Shown here piece after piece: positions 18,094-26,902 of a stretch of DNA of 64,000 nt. The notes beneath the pieces were generated by a model. That model was given only the letters and a program-made list of their open reading frames with translations, made no database searches and was not told the DNA's origin. Positions within the stretch are counted from its first letter, which is position 1, and each line of letters begins with the position of its first letter. Made by a program: the position numbers and the translations under genes. This DNA comes from Thioclava sp. ES.031 (GTDB taxonomy: Bacteria; Pseudomonadota; Alphaproteobacteria; Rhodobacterales; Rhodobacteraceae): contig NZ_PDJO01000001.1 of assembly GCF_002563775.1 (NCBI RefSeq), forward strand, positions 2,482,501 through 2,546,500, written 5' to 3'.

Positions 18094-19176
18094 ATGACCA
18101 TCGGCGTGCTGCCAGACACGATGCTGCAAGAGATGATTTCGCGGGGCGAGATCGCCGCCGAGCCAGCCATCATTCCCGAACAGATCCAACCTGCGAGCCT
18201 CGACCTGCGGCTTGGCACCGTGGCCTACCGGCTGCGCGCCTCGTTCCTCGCGGGCAAGGGCGCGAAGGTTTCGCACCGCCTGCATGATTTCGAGATGCAC
18301 CGCATGGCGCTGACCGATGACGGCGTGGTGCTGGAAAAGGGCTGCGTCTATCTCGTGCCGCTGATGGAGACCCTCGCGCTGCCCGAGGACGTCACGGCGG
18401 TCGCCAATGCCAAAAGCTCCACCGGGCGGCTCGATCTGCTGACTCGCCTGATTACCGATGACGGCACCGAGTTCGACCGAATCCCCGAAGGCTATAGCGG
18501 CCCGCTCTATGCCGAGATCTGTCCGCGCAGTTTCTCGGTGCTGGTGCGGCCCGGAATGCGTCTCAACCAGATCCGCTTCCGCGCCGGTCAGGCGGTGCTC
18601 AGCGATGCCGAACTGAAGATCCTGCATCAGCAGGAGCCGCTTGTGGATGGCCCCGCGGTGATCGACGAGGGTCTGGGCTTCTCGGTCGATCTGAAGCCCG
18701 CCGAGGGCGATCTGGTGGGCTACCGCGCCAAACCCCATACCGGGGTGATCGACATCGACAAGATCGGCCATTACCCGGCCCGCGATTTCTGGGAAGAGGT
18801 GCGCGCCTCCGATGGCCGCATCATCCTCGACCCCGGCGCGTTCTATATCCTCGTCAGCCGAGAGGCCGTGACGATCCCGCCCGATCACGCTGCCGAAATG
18901 GCGCCCTATCTGGCGATGGTCGGCGAATTCCGCGTCCATTATGCAGGCTTCTTCGATCCCGGCTTCGGACATGGCGCGGCCGGCGGGACGGGCTCGCGCG
19001 GGGTGCTGGAAGTGCGCTGCCACGAAGCCCCCTTCGCGCTCGAGCATGGGCAGGTCGTGGGCCGTCTCGTCTATGAGCGCATGGCCGAGGAGCCGCGCCA
19101 GCTTTACGGCAAGGACATCGCCTCGAACTATCAGGGACAGGGCCTGAAGCTCGCCAAGCATTTCCGGATGGGGTGA
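18094..19176 (+). CDS. dcd: 2'-deoxycytidine 5'-triphosphate deaminase, long two-domain form
   Basis: 360 residues, about twice the E. coli Dcd. The N-terminal half has the dUTPase-like fold with QIQPASLDLRLG and NAKSSTGRLDLLTRLITD; the second half repeats the fold (ILDPGAFYILVSREAVTIP, then MVGEFRVHYAGFFDPGFGHG). This long form is common in alphaproteobacteria and supplies dUTP for dTMP synthesis. The start at 18094 follows GGAGGAGGGATCGG. The open frame continues upstream through the tRNA, which rules out the longer start. Confidence 0.92.
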   Translation: MTIGVLPDTMLQEMISRGEIAAEPAIIPEQIQPASLDLRLGTVAYRLRASFLAGKGAKVSHRLHDFEMHRMALTDDGVVLEKGCVYLVPLMETLALPEDVTAVANAKSSTGRLDLLTRLITDDGTEFDRIPEGYSGPLYAEICPRSFSVLVRPGMRLNQIRFRAGQAVLSDAELKILHQQEPLVDGPAVIDEGLGFSVDLKPAEGDLVGYRAKPHTGVIDIDKIGHYPARDFWEEVRASDGRIILDPGAFYILVSREAVTIPPDHAAEMAPYLAMVGEFRVHYAGFFDPGFGHGAAGGTGSRGVLEVRCHEAPFALEHGQVVGRLVYERMAEEPRQLYGKDIASNYQGQGLKLAKHFRMG

Positions 19177-19186
19177 GCCGGGATTA

Positions 19187-19209
19187 GCGTCCTTCCAATG
19201 GAAGGACGC
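19187..19209 (+). terminator. Hairpin after dcd (possible terminator)
   Basis: GCGTCCTTCC/GGAAGGACGC is a perfect 10-bp stem with an AAT loop, 10 nt after the dcd stop codon. It lacks a U-tract, so it may be a Rho-type stop or an mRNA end-stabilising hairpin. The rest of the gap to 19393 shows nothing I recognise. Confidence 0.4.
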
Positions 19210-19393
19210 CCGGCGAACGCCCGAAGCGCAAGCGAAGGGCCGGGGCAGCGACTCTGTAGCGACTGAGGGCAGCGCCCGAGCCTCGGGTGGGCGATTGGCG
19301 CGCTATGTGGCTTGGCACTTTATCTCGCAAGCCCGCAGGTCGGTCGAGCCCGCGCTGACACCGCCTATGCGCCCTCAGGCAGGCACCACCGCC

Positions 19394-20566
19394 CTACCCC
19401 GCCTGCTGCGTCACGTCGTGGCCATAGATCCAGTCGAACCGCCCCACCAGCCGCTCCGGCGTGAATCGCGAGGCGGCACGCAATGCGAGATGCCCGATGG
19501 TGCGCGGCGCCCCCGAGAGGTGATAGTTCCGCGCGTTCTTGTTCGCAGCAGTCACGATCTGATCGCAGCGATCCCAGCGCGCATTCTGATAGGCGGCGAA
19601 GGCCACCTCGTCGGTCTCGTAATTGGCAAGCGCCTCGGCCAGAACCCAGGCATCCTCCATCGCCATCACGGCCCCCTGCGCGAGGAAAGGCAGCGTCGGA
19701 TGCGCGGCGTCGCCCAGAATCGCAACACCGGGCGCGAACCAGCGCTCGGCCACCGGATGACGGAACAATCCCCAGAGGTTCACCTTCTCGACCTGATCGA
19801 GCCAACCGCGCACGGTCGGGCAGAAATCCTCGAAGGCGGTGCGCAGATTGATCGGATCATCCTCGAGCGCCCAGCTTTCCTCGACCCAGCGATGCCGCTC
19901 CTCGACGGCCACGATATTGCGCAGGCCGCGGCCCAGAGGATAGCTCACCAGATGCTTGCCCGCGCCCATGAAGACCTGCGCGATCTTCGGCTCGGAATCG
20001 TCGCACGGCACCAGCGCGCGCCACGCAACCTGATGGGTGAAGAACGGCGCCACCCGCCCGTTCAGCGCCTCGCGCGTCTTGGAATTGAGCCCATCCGCGC
20101 CGATCAACAGGTCGGTCTCGATCTCGGCGCCCTGCTTGGTGTGCAGCACCGGATGCGGCCCGGACAGGTCCACCCGCTCGATCTGCTGCAACAGGCGGAT
20201 TTTCACCCCCGCCTCGCGCGCCCCATCGGCCAGCAATTCGATCAGCCGGGCGCGATGGACGAAATGGTAATCCGCATCGGGGCGCAGCCGCGCCATGTCG
20301 AGCTTGGCGACCTGGCTCCCGGTCTCGCCATCGACGAGCCGCACCGCTTCGGCGCGCGGCCCGGCAGCCTCCAGCGCCTCACCCAGACCCAGCGCGCGCA
20401 GCACCGCCGCCCCGTTGGGCGAGACCTGCAGCCCGGCGCCCACTTCGCGGATCGCCTCGGCCTGTTCGAGCACCTCGACATCCGCGCCGCGCATCGCCAG
20501 AGCCCGCGCCACGGTCAGCCCCGCGATCCCCGCACCCAGAACCGTAACCTTGCGCCCGATCAGCAT
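19394..20566 (-). CDS. FAD-dependent monooxygenase (UbiH/salicylate hydroxylase type)
   Basis: 390 residues of class A flavoprotein hydroxylase: GxGxxG at the start (VLGAGIAGLTVARAL), the DG motif in LIGADGLNSKTRE (about residue 155) and the GD motif in VAILGDAAHPTLPFLAQGA. It hydroxylates an aromatic substrate with NAD(P)H and oxygen; the substrate is not evident from context. The start at 20566 is fixed by a near-perfect AAGGAGGT upstream; ten in-frame codons before it lack a site. Confidence 0.85.
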   Translation of the reverse strand: MLIGRKVTVLGAGIAGLTVARALAMRGADVEVLEQAEAIREVGAGLQVSPNGAAVLRALGLGEALEAAGPRAEAVRLVDGETGSQVAKLDMARLRPDADYHFVHRARLIELLADGAREAGVKIRLLQQIERVDLSGPHPVLHTKQGAEIETDLLIGADGLNSKTREALNGRVAPFFTHQVAWRALVPCDDSEPKIAQVFMGAGKHLVSYPLGRGLRNIVAVEERHRWVEESWALEDDPINLRTAFEDFCPTVRGWLDQVEKVNLWGLFRHPVAERWFAPGVAILGDAAHPTLPFLAQGAVMAMEDAWVLAEALANYETDEVAFAAYQNARWDRCDQIVTAANKNARNYHLSGAPRTIGHLALRAASRFTPERLVGRFDWIYGHDVTQQAG

Positions 20567-20578
20567 GGGACCTCCTTC

Positions 20579-20613
20579 AAAAGCGAACACCGGCACCTTG
20601 GCGGTGCCGGTGT
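20579..20613 (-). terminator. Intrinsic terminator of dksA
   Basis: On the minus strand ACACCGGCACC pairs perfectly with GGTGCCGGTGT (11 bp) around GCCAA, followed by TCGCTTTTG. The T-run reaches to within a few bases of the Shine-Dalgarno of the monooxygenase gene, so that gene is either read through or has a promoter hidden in this short gap. Confidence 0.78.
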
Positions 20614-20689
20614 CGAAATGTTTTGCGCGCCTTCCCGCCCGAAGGCAACGCGCGTTTTGTGCATCACCACACGCAGTCCGCGCAGGCGA

Positions 20690-21112
20690 TCAGTCGTCGC
20701 GATGCACCCGTTCGCGGCGTTCGTGCTTTTCCTGCGCCTCCAGCGTCATCGTCGCGATCGGACGCGCATCAAGACGCTTGAGCGAGATCGGCTCCCCGGT
20801 CTTCTCGCAATAGCCATATTCGCCATTTTCGATCCGACGCAGCGCCGAGTCGATCTTGCTGACCAGCTTGCGCTGACGGTCGCGGGTGCGCAGTTCCAGC
20901 GCACGATCGGTTTCCTCGGAGGCGCGATCGGCAATATCGGGAACGTTGCGCGCGGATTCCGCGAGACCTTCGAGCGTTTCAGCGGATTGTTCGAGAAGTT
21001 CGGCCTTCCACGCCAGAAGCTTTCTGCGGAAATACTCCAGCTGCCGGTCATTCATGAAGGGTTCATTCTCGGCCGGACGATAATCATCCGGAAGGAATAC
21101 TTCAGCTCTCAT
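20690..21112 (-). CDS. dksA: DksA-family RNA polymerase-binding regulator with zinc-independent finger
   Basis: 140 residues. The coiled coil carries the active tip DIADRA (residues 59-64) that enters the RNA polymerase secondary channel with ppGpp. The finger has Cys102, Thr105, Thr123 and Ala126 where classic DksA has four Cys. This is the C-x2-T-x17-T-x2-A pattern of the zinc-independent DksA2 of Pseudomonas. MRAEVFLPDDYRP is the usual rhodobacterial start; Met at 21163 with GAGGAG upstream would add 17 residues. Confidence 0.93.
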   Translation of the reverse strand: MRAEVFLPDDYRPAENEPFMNDRQLEYFRRKLLAWKAELLEQSAETLEGLAESARNVPDIADRASEETDRALELRTRDRQRKLVSKIDSALRRIENGEYGYCEKTGEPISLKRLDARPIATMTLEAQEKHERRERVHRDD

Positions 21113-21350
21113 ACCTGCCCTCTCATACGTGCCGGGGGCGTCACCATGATCGTCATTCGCCATCGGCCAACTCTCCTCGGGCGAGGCAATACCCCAAGAA
21201 CACTGTGTTGTCACGTCCGCATTCACCCGGACTGCGTGTTTCCTCATCAAATCTTACGCCCGGGTTGCGGCAGCATTTTGGCGCAGATAGGTTGCAAACG
21301 ATTTGCGCAAGATCATTGCGCAGCGATCTCGAAACCGGAGCGTGTTCCCC

Positions 21351-22193
21351 GTGCAATTTCAATCGACCGACAGCTATGTCGCCCCGCCCGATCTGACCGT
21401 CGCGGTCAATGCCGCCGTGGCGCTGGAGCGCCCCCTTCTGGTGAAGGGCGAACCGGGCACCGGCAAGACGGAACTCGCGCGACAGGTAGCACAGAGCCTC
21501 GGAATGGAGATGGTCGAGTGGAACATCAAATCCACCACCAAGGCGCAGCAGGGCCTTTACGAATATGACGCGGTGAGCCGGCTGCGCGACAGCCAGCTGG
21601 GCGACGAACGCGTCAACGACGTGAAGAACTACATTCGCAAGGGCAAGCTCTGGCAGGCTTTCGAGGCGGGCAAGAAAGTCGTGCTGCTGATCGACGAGGT
21701 CGACAAGGCCGATATCGAGTTCCCGAACGACCTGCTGCAGGAACTCGATAAGATGGAGTTCCATGTCTACGAGACCGGCGAGACGATCCGGGCCAAACAC
21801 CGCCCCGTCGTCATCATCACCTCGAATAACGAGAAGGAGCTGCCCGACGCCTTCCTGCGCCGCTGCTTCTTCCACTACATCCGCTTCCCCGAGCCGGAGG
21901 TAATGAAAGACATCGTCGCCGTCCACTTCCCCGACATCAAGGACCGCCTGCTGACCGAGGCGCTGAGCCAGTTCTACGAGATCCGCGAGACGCCGGGCCT
22001 GAAGAAGAAACCCTCGACCTCCGAGGTGCTCGACTGGCTGAAACTGCTGCTGGCCGAGGATCTGAACCCCGAAGACCTCAAACGCGAAGGCGCAAGCCTT
22101 CTGCCGAAACTGCACGGGGCGCTTCTGAAGAACGAGCAGGATGTGCATCTGTTCGAGCGGCTGGCCTTCATGGCGCGACGGCAGGGGCGGTGA
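21351..22193 (+). CDS. MoxR-type AAA+ ATPase
   Basis: 280 residues from a GTG start preceded by GGAG. The family N-terminus is QFQSTDSYVAPPDLTVAVN, and an ATG 48 nt upstream is less likely. Walker A is GEPGTGKTE, Walker B is VLLIDEVDKAD, and sensor 1 is IITSNNEKELPDAFLRRC. MoxR ATPases act as metal-cofactor or assembly chaperones with a von Willebrand A partner, normally the next gene. Here the next gene is an unrelated GIY-YIG protein. It is divergent from dksA. Confidence 0.92.
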   Translation: MQFQSTDSYVAPPDLTVAVNAAVALERPLLVKGEPGTGKTELARQVAQSLGMEMVEWNIKSTTKAQQGLYEYDAVSRLRDSQLGDERVNDVKNYIRKGKLWQAFEAGKKVVLLIDEVDKADIEFPNDLLQELDKMEFHVYETGETIRAKHRPVVIITSNNEKELPDAFLRRCFFHYIRFPEPEVMKDIVAVHFPDIKDRLLTEALSQFYEIRETPGLKKKPSTSEVLDWLKLLLAEDLNPEDLKREGASLLPKLHGALLKNEQDVHLFERLAFMARRQGR

Positions 22194-22300
22194 AAAGGAA
22201 GACGTGAGCCCAGTTTATTTTTCATAAGTTTCGTACCAGACTTGGCCATCATTCTTTGAAGCATATCAACCAGTTTGGTTAGAAAAATCGGAGCACCAAG

Positions 22301-23095
22301 ATGGACAAGTTTCCTCTAGGAGTGGGCGAAAAAATCCAATTCTACGTATATCGTCTGATTGATCCGCGAAACGGAGAAACATTCTACGTAGGAAAAGGAA
22401 AAGGTGATCGTTTGTTCCAACATGTGAACGCCCGACACGCGACTGATGTAACCGAAATCGTCGCGTCCGACGATGATGCGGAAGGCAATTCAGAAGACGA
22501 AGTATCTCTCAAGGTCAAACGACTTAACGATATTCATCGCGCTGGTCTCGATGTAGTTCACATTGTTCATCGCCATGGAATTCCTGATGCAAAAACAGCA
22601 TATGAGGTCGAAGCGGCTTTGATCGACGCCTATGCTGGCCTATCCAACATTTCAGCGGGCCATTACAGCAACGATCGCGGTCCAATGCACGCGCAGGAAA
22701 TCGCGGACAAATACTCTTTGCCCGAAGCCGATCTCGGCGATTACAGGCTTATCCTTATCAACATCAATTCCGCAGAGCATACGTCCGATGAAGAATTGCT
22801 GGACAGAGTCCGCTATGCTTGGCGGCTGTCGGAGCAGCGCGCACGCAGTGCCGAATATGTTTTGGCAGTAATCCATGGTGTAGTGCGCGGCGCTTTCGTT
22901 CCCGAAGAATGGCTTCCAGCCACCCCAGAGCATTTCCCGCCACGCAGATTTAGCGAGCCGACATCAAAGCGTATCGGCTTCATAGGTCACAAAGCCAACG
23001 ATGAAATATGGGAATATTTTGTTGGTTCGAGAGGGAAGCGCCTACCCGAAGACAAACGACATGGGCAGAACCCTATCCGCTATCACAATTGCTGA
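22301..23095 (+). CDS. GIY-YIG domain protein (LEM-3-like type), probably acquired
   Basis: 264 residues. The N-terminus FYVYRLIDPRNGETFYVGKG (residues 14-33) followed by GDR (Arg37) is a GIY-YIG nuclease motif of the LEM-3-like kind, and the conserved Glu is probably in YEVEAALIDAY. The second half (about 150-264) is unrecognised. Base composition is clearly lower in GC than all neighbours and third positions are not GC-biased. GGAG lies 7 nt before the ATG, and the 5' flank is AT-rich. Whether it cuts DNA and what it targets is unknown. Confidence 0.75.
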   Translation: MDKFPLGVGEKIQFYVYRLIDPRNGETFYVGKGKGDRLFQHVNARHATDVTEIVASDDDAEGNSEDEVSLKVKRLNDIHRAGLDVVHIVHRHGIPDAKTAYEVEAALIDAYAGLSNISAGHYSNDRGPMHAQEIADKYSLPEADLGDYRLILININSAEHTSDEELLDRVRYAWRLSEQRARSAEYVLAVIHGVVRGAFVPEEWLPATPEHFPPRRFSEPTSKRIGFIGHKANDEIWEYFVGSRGKRLPEDKRHGQNPIRYHNC

Positions 23096-23117
23096 GAAAG
23101 CGAGCTGCCGGAGCCCC

Positions 23118-23333
23118 TCACATGCGCCGCGTGATCCGCGCCGCCTTCCGTGCCCGCTTGACCGCCTCACGTGCGCCCTGCTGGGCCTTGCGCTCCTGCG
23201 CCGTCATCGGGCCCGCGCTCTTGCCCTTGCCGCCCCGCTTCGAGGCCATGCCGACGCCCTTGTTGATCCCCCAGTTGATCCCGCGGCGCAGGAACATCCG
23301 GATGACCATGTTGATGATCTGGTTGAGGTTCAT
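23118..23333 (-). CDS. Small basic conserved protein downstream of scpB
   Basis: 71 residues, MNLNQIINMVIRMFLRRGIN onward, ending in a strongly basic helix (QERKAQQGAREAVKRARKAARITRRM). Genes of this type follow scpB in related genomes; no function is known to me. It starts 10 nt after the scpB stop. The first 25 residues are amphipathic and might bind membrane; the tail suggests nucleic acid contact. Both are speculation. Confidence 0.7.
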   Translation of the reverse strand: MNLNQIINMVIRMFLRRGINWGINKGVGMASKRGGKGKSAGPMTAQERKAQQGAREAVKRARKAARITRRM

Positions 23334-23343
23334 CTGATCCCTC

Positions 23344-24009
23344 TCAATCCTCGAACAGCTCGGACTGGCCGGTCTGGGCTTCGTCCTCCTCGCCCTCTTC
23401 GTCGTCATCCGAGCCTGCACCGGGAAGGGGGCGCGAGTCCAGCAGACCGGCGGCGCGCAGCTCCTTGAGGCCCGGCAGATCGCGGGCGCTCTCGAGGCTG
23501 AACTGGTCGAGGAATTCCTGCGTCACGACGAAGGTGACCGGGCGGCCCGGCGTCATCCGGCGGCGGCCGAAGCGGATCCATTCCATCTCCAGCAACTGGT
23601 CGATCGTGCCGCGCGAGACGGCGACGCCGCGGATCTCTTCGATCTCGGCGCGGGTGACCGGCTGGTGATAGGCGATGATCGCGAGCGTCTCGACGGCGGC
23701 GCGGGACAGCTTGCGCTCCTCCACCGTCTCCTTCTGCATCAGGAAGGCGAGATCGGGCGCGGTGCGCACGGCCCAGGCGTCGCCCACCTTCACCACGCGC
23801 ACGCCGCGCCCCTCGTAGCGCTTGCGCAGATGCACGAGCGCCTCGGCAGGGTCGCAGCCATGCGGCATCCGCTCTTCCATCTCGCGCAGACGGACGGGTT
23901 CGGCAGAGGCGAAAAGGATCGCTTCGACCATCCGCTCCTGCTCGGCGATGGGCGGCGCCGCAAAGAGGGTTTCTTCTTTTTCTTCAGTCTGTTCCGGCTC
24001 GTCGTTCAT
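23344..24009 (-). CDS. scpB: Segregation and condensation protein B
   Basis: 221 residues with two winged-helix domains: VEAILFASAEPVRLREME (about 28-45) and LAIIAYHQPVTRAEIEEIRGVAVSRGTIDQLLE (about 109-140), ending in an acidic tail. ScpB dimers bind ScpA to form the SMC-ScpAB condensin. It overlaps scpA by 4 nt (ATGA). Confidence 0.95.
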   Translation of the reverse strand: MNDEPEQTEEKEETLFAAPPIAEQERMVEAILFASAEPVRLREMEERMPHGCDPAEALVHLRKRYEGRGVRVVKVGDAWAVRTAPDLAFLMQKETVEERKLSRAAVETLAIIAYHQPVTRAEIEEIRGVAVSRGTIDQLLEMEWIRFGRRRMTPGRPVTFVVTQEFLDQFSLESARDLPGLKELRAAGLLDSRPLPGAGSDDDEEGEEDEAQTGQSELFED

Positions 24010-24788
24010 GTCTTCTTCCGGATCGAAATGGGTTGGAACGTATCGCTCTGGCGCAGCTCGATCTGGCCTTGCTTGGCCATCTCCAGCGAGGCCGCGAAAG
24101 TCGCGGCGGTGGCCGAGCGTCGGCGTTTGGGATCGGCGGTCCAGCCGTCGGGGAGGAAGGTGGTCAGCTCCGACCAGCCGCCCGCGAAACCGATCAGCCC
24201 GCGCATCCGGTCCAGCGCCTCCTCCATCGTGAAGACATTGGTCCGATCGAACGCATAGGGGCGGAATTCATCGCGCGTGCGGATGCGCGCATAGGCCTGC
24301 ATCAGGTCCATCAACGAGGCCGAATAGGTGACCTTGCGGACGCGCTCGACCTCTTCCGAGATACCGCGCGCGAAGGTGTCGCGCCCCAGCCGGTCGCGCG
24401 CCATCAGCTGCGCCGCCGCCTCGCGCATCGCCTGCAGGCGTTCCAGCTGGAAGGCCAGATGCTCGGCCAGATCTTCCGCCGAGGGGCCTTCGGCCTCCGG
24501 GTCGGGCGGCAGCAGAAGCCGCGATTTCAGGAAGGCGAGCCACGCCGCCATCACGAGGTAATCCGCGGCCAGCTCGATCCGCAGCGCCTTCGCGCGGTCG
24601 ACGAAGGCCAGATATTGCTCGGCCAGTTGCAGCACGGAGATCTTGCGCAGATCGACTTTCTGGCTGCGCGAAAGCGTCAACAGAAGGTCGAGCGGGCCTT
24701 CGAACCCGTCGACATCGACGATCAGCGCCTCGGCCTGAAGCCGATCCGCTACCGTTTGCGAGTCGAACAGATTTTCGGTGTCACTCAT
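24006..24788 (-). CDS. scpA: Segregation and condensation protein A (kleisin)
   Basis: 260 residues. The N-terminal kleisin segment DGFEGPLDLLLTLSRSQKVDLRKISVLQLAEQYL (about 27-60) contacts the SMC neck; ADYLVMAAWLAFLKSRLLLP follows. It bridges the SMC heads with ScpB during chromosome segregation. It overlaps nagZ by 8 nt and scpB by 4 nt. Confidence 0.95.
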   Translation of the reverse strand: MSDTENLFDSQTVADRLQAEALIVDVDGFEGPLDLLLTLSRSQKVDLRKISVLQLAEQYLAFVDRAKALRIELAADYLVMAAWLAFLKSRLLLPPDPEAEGPSAEDLAEHLAFQLERLQAMREAAAQLMARDRLGRDTFARGISEEVERVRKVTYSASLMDLMQAYARIRTRDEFRPYAFDRTNVFTMEEALDRMRGLIGFAGGWSELTTFLPDGWTADPKRRRSATAATFAASLEMAKQGQIELRQSDTFQPISIRKKT

Positions 24789-25782
24789 CCATGCCGCCGC
24801 TCAAGAGTGCCTCAAGTTCGGCATCGAGCGCGGCCATGTCAACTGTCTCGGGCGGCAAGCGCCGGTCCAGCGCGGCCTCGGCGCGGGCCTTTGCGGCCTC
24901 ACTCATCGCCGGGGCGGCCATCGCCACCTCTTCCATCGCGGGCATGTCGCCCTTGCAATGAAGCACCAGATCGCAGCCCGCAGCCAGTGCGGCAGCCGTG
25001 CGTGTCCCGAAGCCGCCCGCCAGCGCCTCCATCCCGATATCGTCGCTCATCAGGAGCCCGCCGAAGCCGATCTCTTCACGGATCATCTTGATGATCTTCG
25101 CGCTCTGCGTCGCAGGGGCATCGTCGAGCGCGGTGAAGCGGATATGCGCGGTCATCCCCAGCGGCAAATCGTTCAGCGCCTTGAAGGGCGCAAAATCACG
25201 CGCGATCAGATCGGCCTTGGAGGCCTCGACCACCGGCAGGTCCTTGTGGCTGTCGGAGATCGCACGGCCGTGGCCGGGGATATGCTTGATCACCGGCAGC
25301 ACGCCGCCCGCCAGCAGCCCCTCGGCCGTGGCGCGCGCATTGGCGATCACGGTAGCGGCGTCCTCGCCCAGACAGCGGTTTTGCAAGAAAGGATGGGTCA
25401 GAATCCCCGCGATATCGCAGGTCGGCGCGCAGTTCACGTCGATGCCGACCGCGCGCAACTCCTCCGCCATGATCCGCGAGCGCAGCCAGAAGGAGCGCGG
25501 CGCCTGCGCCCCTGCCCGCTTCGCCTGCTCCAGCGGTGGCAGCCATTCGCGCCACTGGGGCCCGCGCATCCGCTGCACCCGGCCGCCTTCCTGATCGATC
25601 AGCACCGGCGCATCGCGCCCCACCGCCCCGCGCAGCGCATCGGTCAGCCGGGCGACCTGCTCGGGCGTGTCGATATTGCGCGAGAACAGGATGAAGCCCC
25701 ACGGGTCGGCCTCGCGGAAGAAGTCGCGTTCACGCGCGGAGAGCTCGGTCCCCTCGCAGCCGAAGATCGCGGCGACGCCCAT
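24781..25782 (-). CDS. nagZ: Beta-N-acetylhexosaminidase NagZ
   Basis: 333 residues of glycoside hydrolase family 3: IDQEGGRVQRM, the signature KHIPGHGRAISDSHKDLP with the catalytic His, and MSDDIGMEAL with the nucleophile Asp. It removes GlcNAc from anhydromuropeptides in the cytoplasm for cell-wall recycling. There is no signal peptide. It overlaps the SPOR gene by 1 nt and scpA by 8 nt. Confidence 0.95.
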   Translation of the reverse strand: MGVAAIFGCEGTELSARERDFFREADPWGFILFSRNIDTPEQVARLTDALRGAVGRDAPVLIDQEGGRVQRMRGPQWREWLPPLEQAKRAGAQAPRSFWLRSRIMAEELRAVGIDVNCAPTCDIAGILTHPFLQNRCLGEDAATVIANARATAEGLLAGGVLPVIKHIPGHGRAISDSHKDLPVVEASKADLIARDFAPFKALNDLPLGMTAHIRFTALDDAPATQSAKIIKMIREEIGFGGLLMSDDIGMEALAGGFGTRTAAALAAGCDLVLHCKGDMPAMEEVAMAAPAMSEAAKARAEAALDRRLPPETVDMAALDAELEALLSGGMDE

Positions 25783-26828
25783 CAGCGCGCCTGCGTCGGG
25801 ATGCAGTTCTGCCGCTCGGCCACGAGGGCGGCGCAGAACTGGCGCGCTTCGGTCACGTCGTCAAAGCCCGCGACGCGCAGGCGATAGAAATCGCGCCCGC
25901 CCGAGCTCGCCTTCTGAACCACGCGCTTCTTGCCGGACATCAGCGCATCGAAGCGCTTGGCGATACGGTCCCATTCGCCCTTGGCCGCGGCCTCGGTGTC
26001 GAAGGCGCCAAGCTGAACGAGGCGCGTGCCCGCCGCCAGATCCGCAGGATTGATGTCAACGACGCCCGCCTCGGCCTGACCGGAGGACATCTGCTTCGTC
26101 ACCGCCTGCTCCAGCGCCGCCGCCAGAAGCTGATCGCGCATCGGTTTGGCCTGCGGGCGCGGCGAGCGCGACACGCCCGGCACCGAGGCCGGGATCACGC
26201 CGCTGACCGCGTCGCTCTCGGGTGCGGCTTCCTGCGCGACCGCGTCGGGGCGCGTCTCGGGCATGGCCGGGCTCATCAGCGCGGGCTTGACGGGAATGTC
26301 GGGCGCGTCCTTCACCTGAGAGGGATCGGCATTGAGCGCGGCAGGCTCGAGCGCCGCGATTGCGGCCTCCACGGCCGGATTGGACGCAGTGTTGGCCTCA
26401 TCGCCTGCCACCTTGGCCTGAGCCGCCAGCTCGCCCATCGGCTTGTCATCGTCGGTGAAGCCTTCCGGGCTGGGCGCGAGCGTCACTTTCTCGGGCGCAG
26501 GCGCCGCCTGCCCCGTGCCAGCGACGTCGTTCACGGCAAGACCGGTATGGCGCGCAAGTTCGCCGCCCGGGTCCTCGGGCGCGATCCGGGCGGGCCCGTC
26601 CATCGCGCGGATCACCGGCACGCCGTTGAGGTCGCGCATCGCCAGCTTGTAGCCCCAGACCACGAGACCCGCGATCATCGCGACCGATGTCAGCGCCCCG
26701 GCCACATTGACCCAGCGCGACACGACGCGTGGCGCACGTTCAGGAGCGGGATCTTCGGGATACGCGTAATGGGGCTGCGGGTGTTCATGCCCGTAACCCC
26801 CACTCTCGCGGTAGTCGTAGGTCGTCAT
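25782..26828 (-). CDS. SPOR-domain membrane protein
   Basis: 348 residues. A cytoplasmic Tyr/His/Pro-rich N-terminus is followed by one membrane segment (about 43-62; VAGALTSVAMIAGLVVWGY), a long disordered Pro/Ala-rich periplasmic stretch and a C-terminal SPOR domain (about 268-348; TRLVQLGAFDTEAAAKGEWDRI). SPOR domains bind denuded septal peptidoglycan, so a role at the division site is likely. It sits between argS and nagZ, a conserved position. Confidence 0.88.
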   Translation of the reverse strand: MTTYDYRESGGYGHEHPQPHYAYPEDPAPERAPRVVSRWVNVAGALTSVAMIAGLVVWGYKLAMRDLNGVPVIRAMDGPARIAPEDPGGELARHTGLAVNDVAGTGQAAPAPEKVTLAPSPEGFTDDDKPMGELAAQAKVAGDEANTASNPAVEAAIAALEPAALNADPSQVKDAPDIPVKPALMSPAMPETRPDAVAQEAAPESDAVSGVIPASVPGVSRSPRPQAKPMRDQLLAAALEQAVTKQMSSGQAEAGVVDINPADLAAGTRLVQLGAFDTEAAAKGEWDRIAKRFDALMSGKKRVVQKASSGGRDFYRLRVAGFDDVTEARQFCAALVAERQNCIPTQAR

Positions 26829-26902
26829 GCTCGTCGCCTCGCCGCCGGTTGCCCGGCCTTGCCCGGTTGACCCGGAATTTGCCTGTTCCCGGCGGCGTGC
26901 GT

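Noticed and set aside
17955..19176. tRNA-Pro as a genomic-island attachment site
   Set aside because: No integrase, direct repeat of the tRNA 3' end or composition change follows; dcd is a normal host gene.
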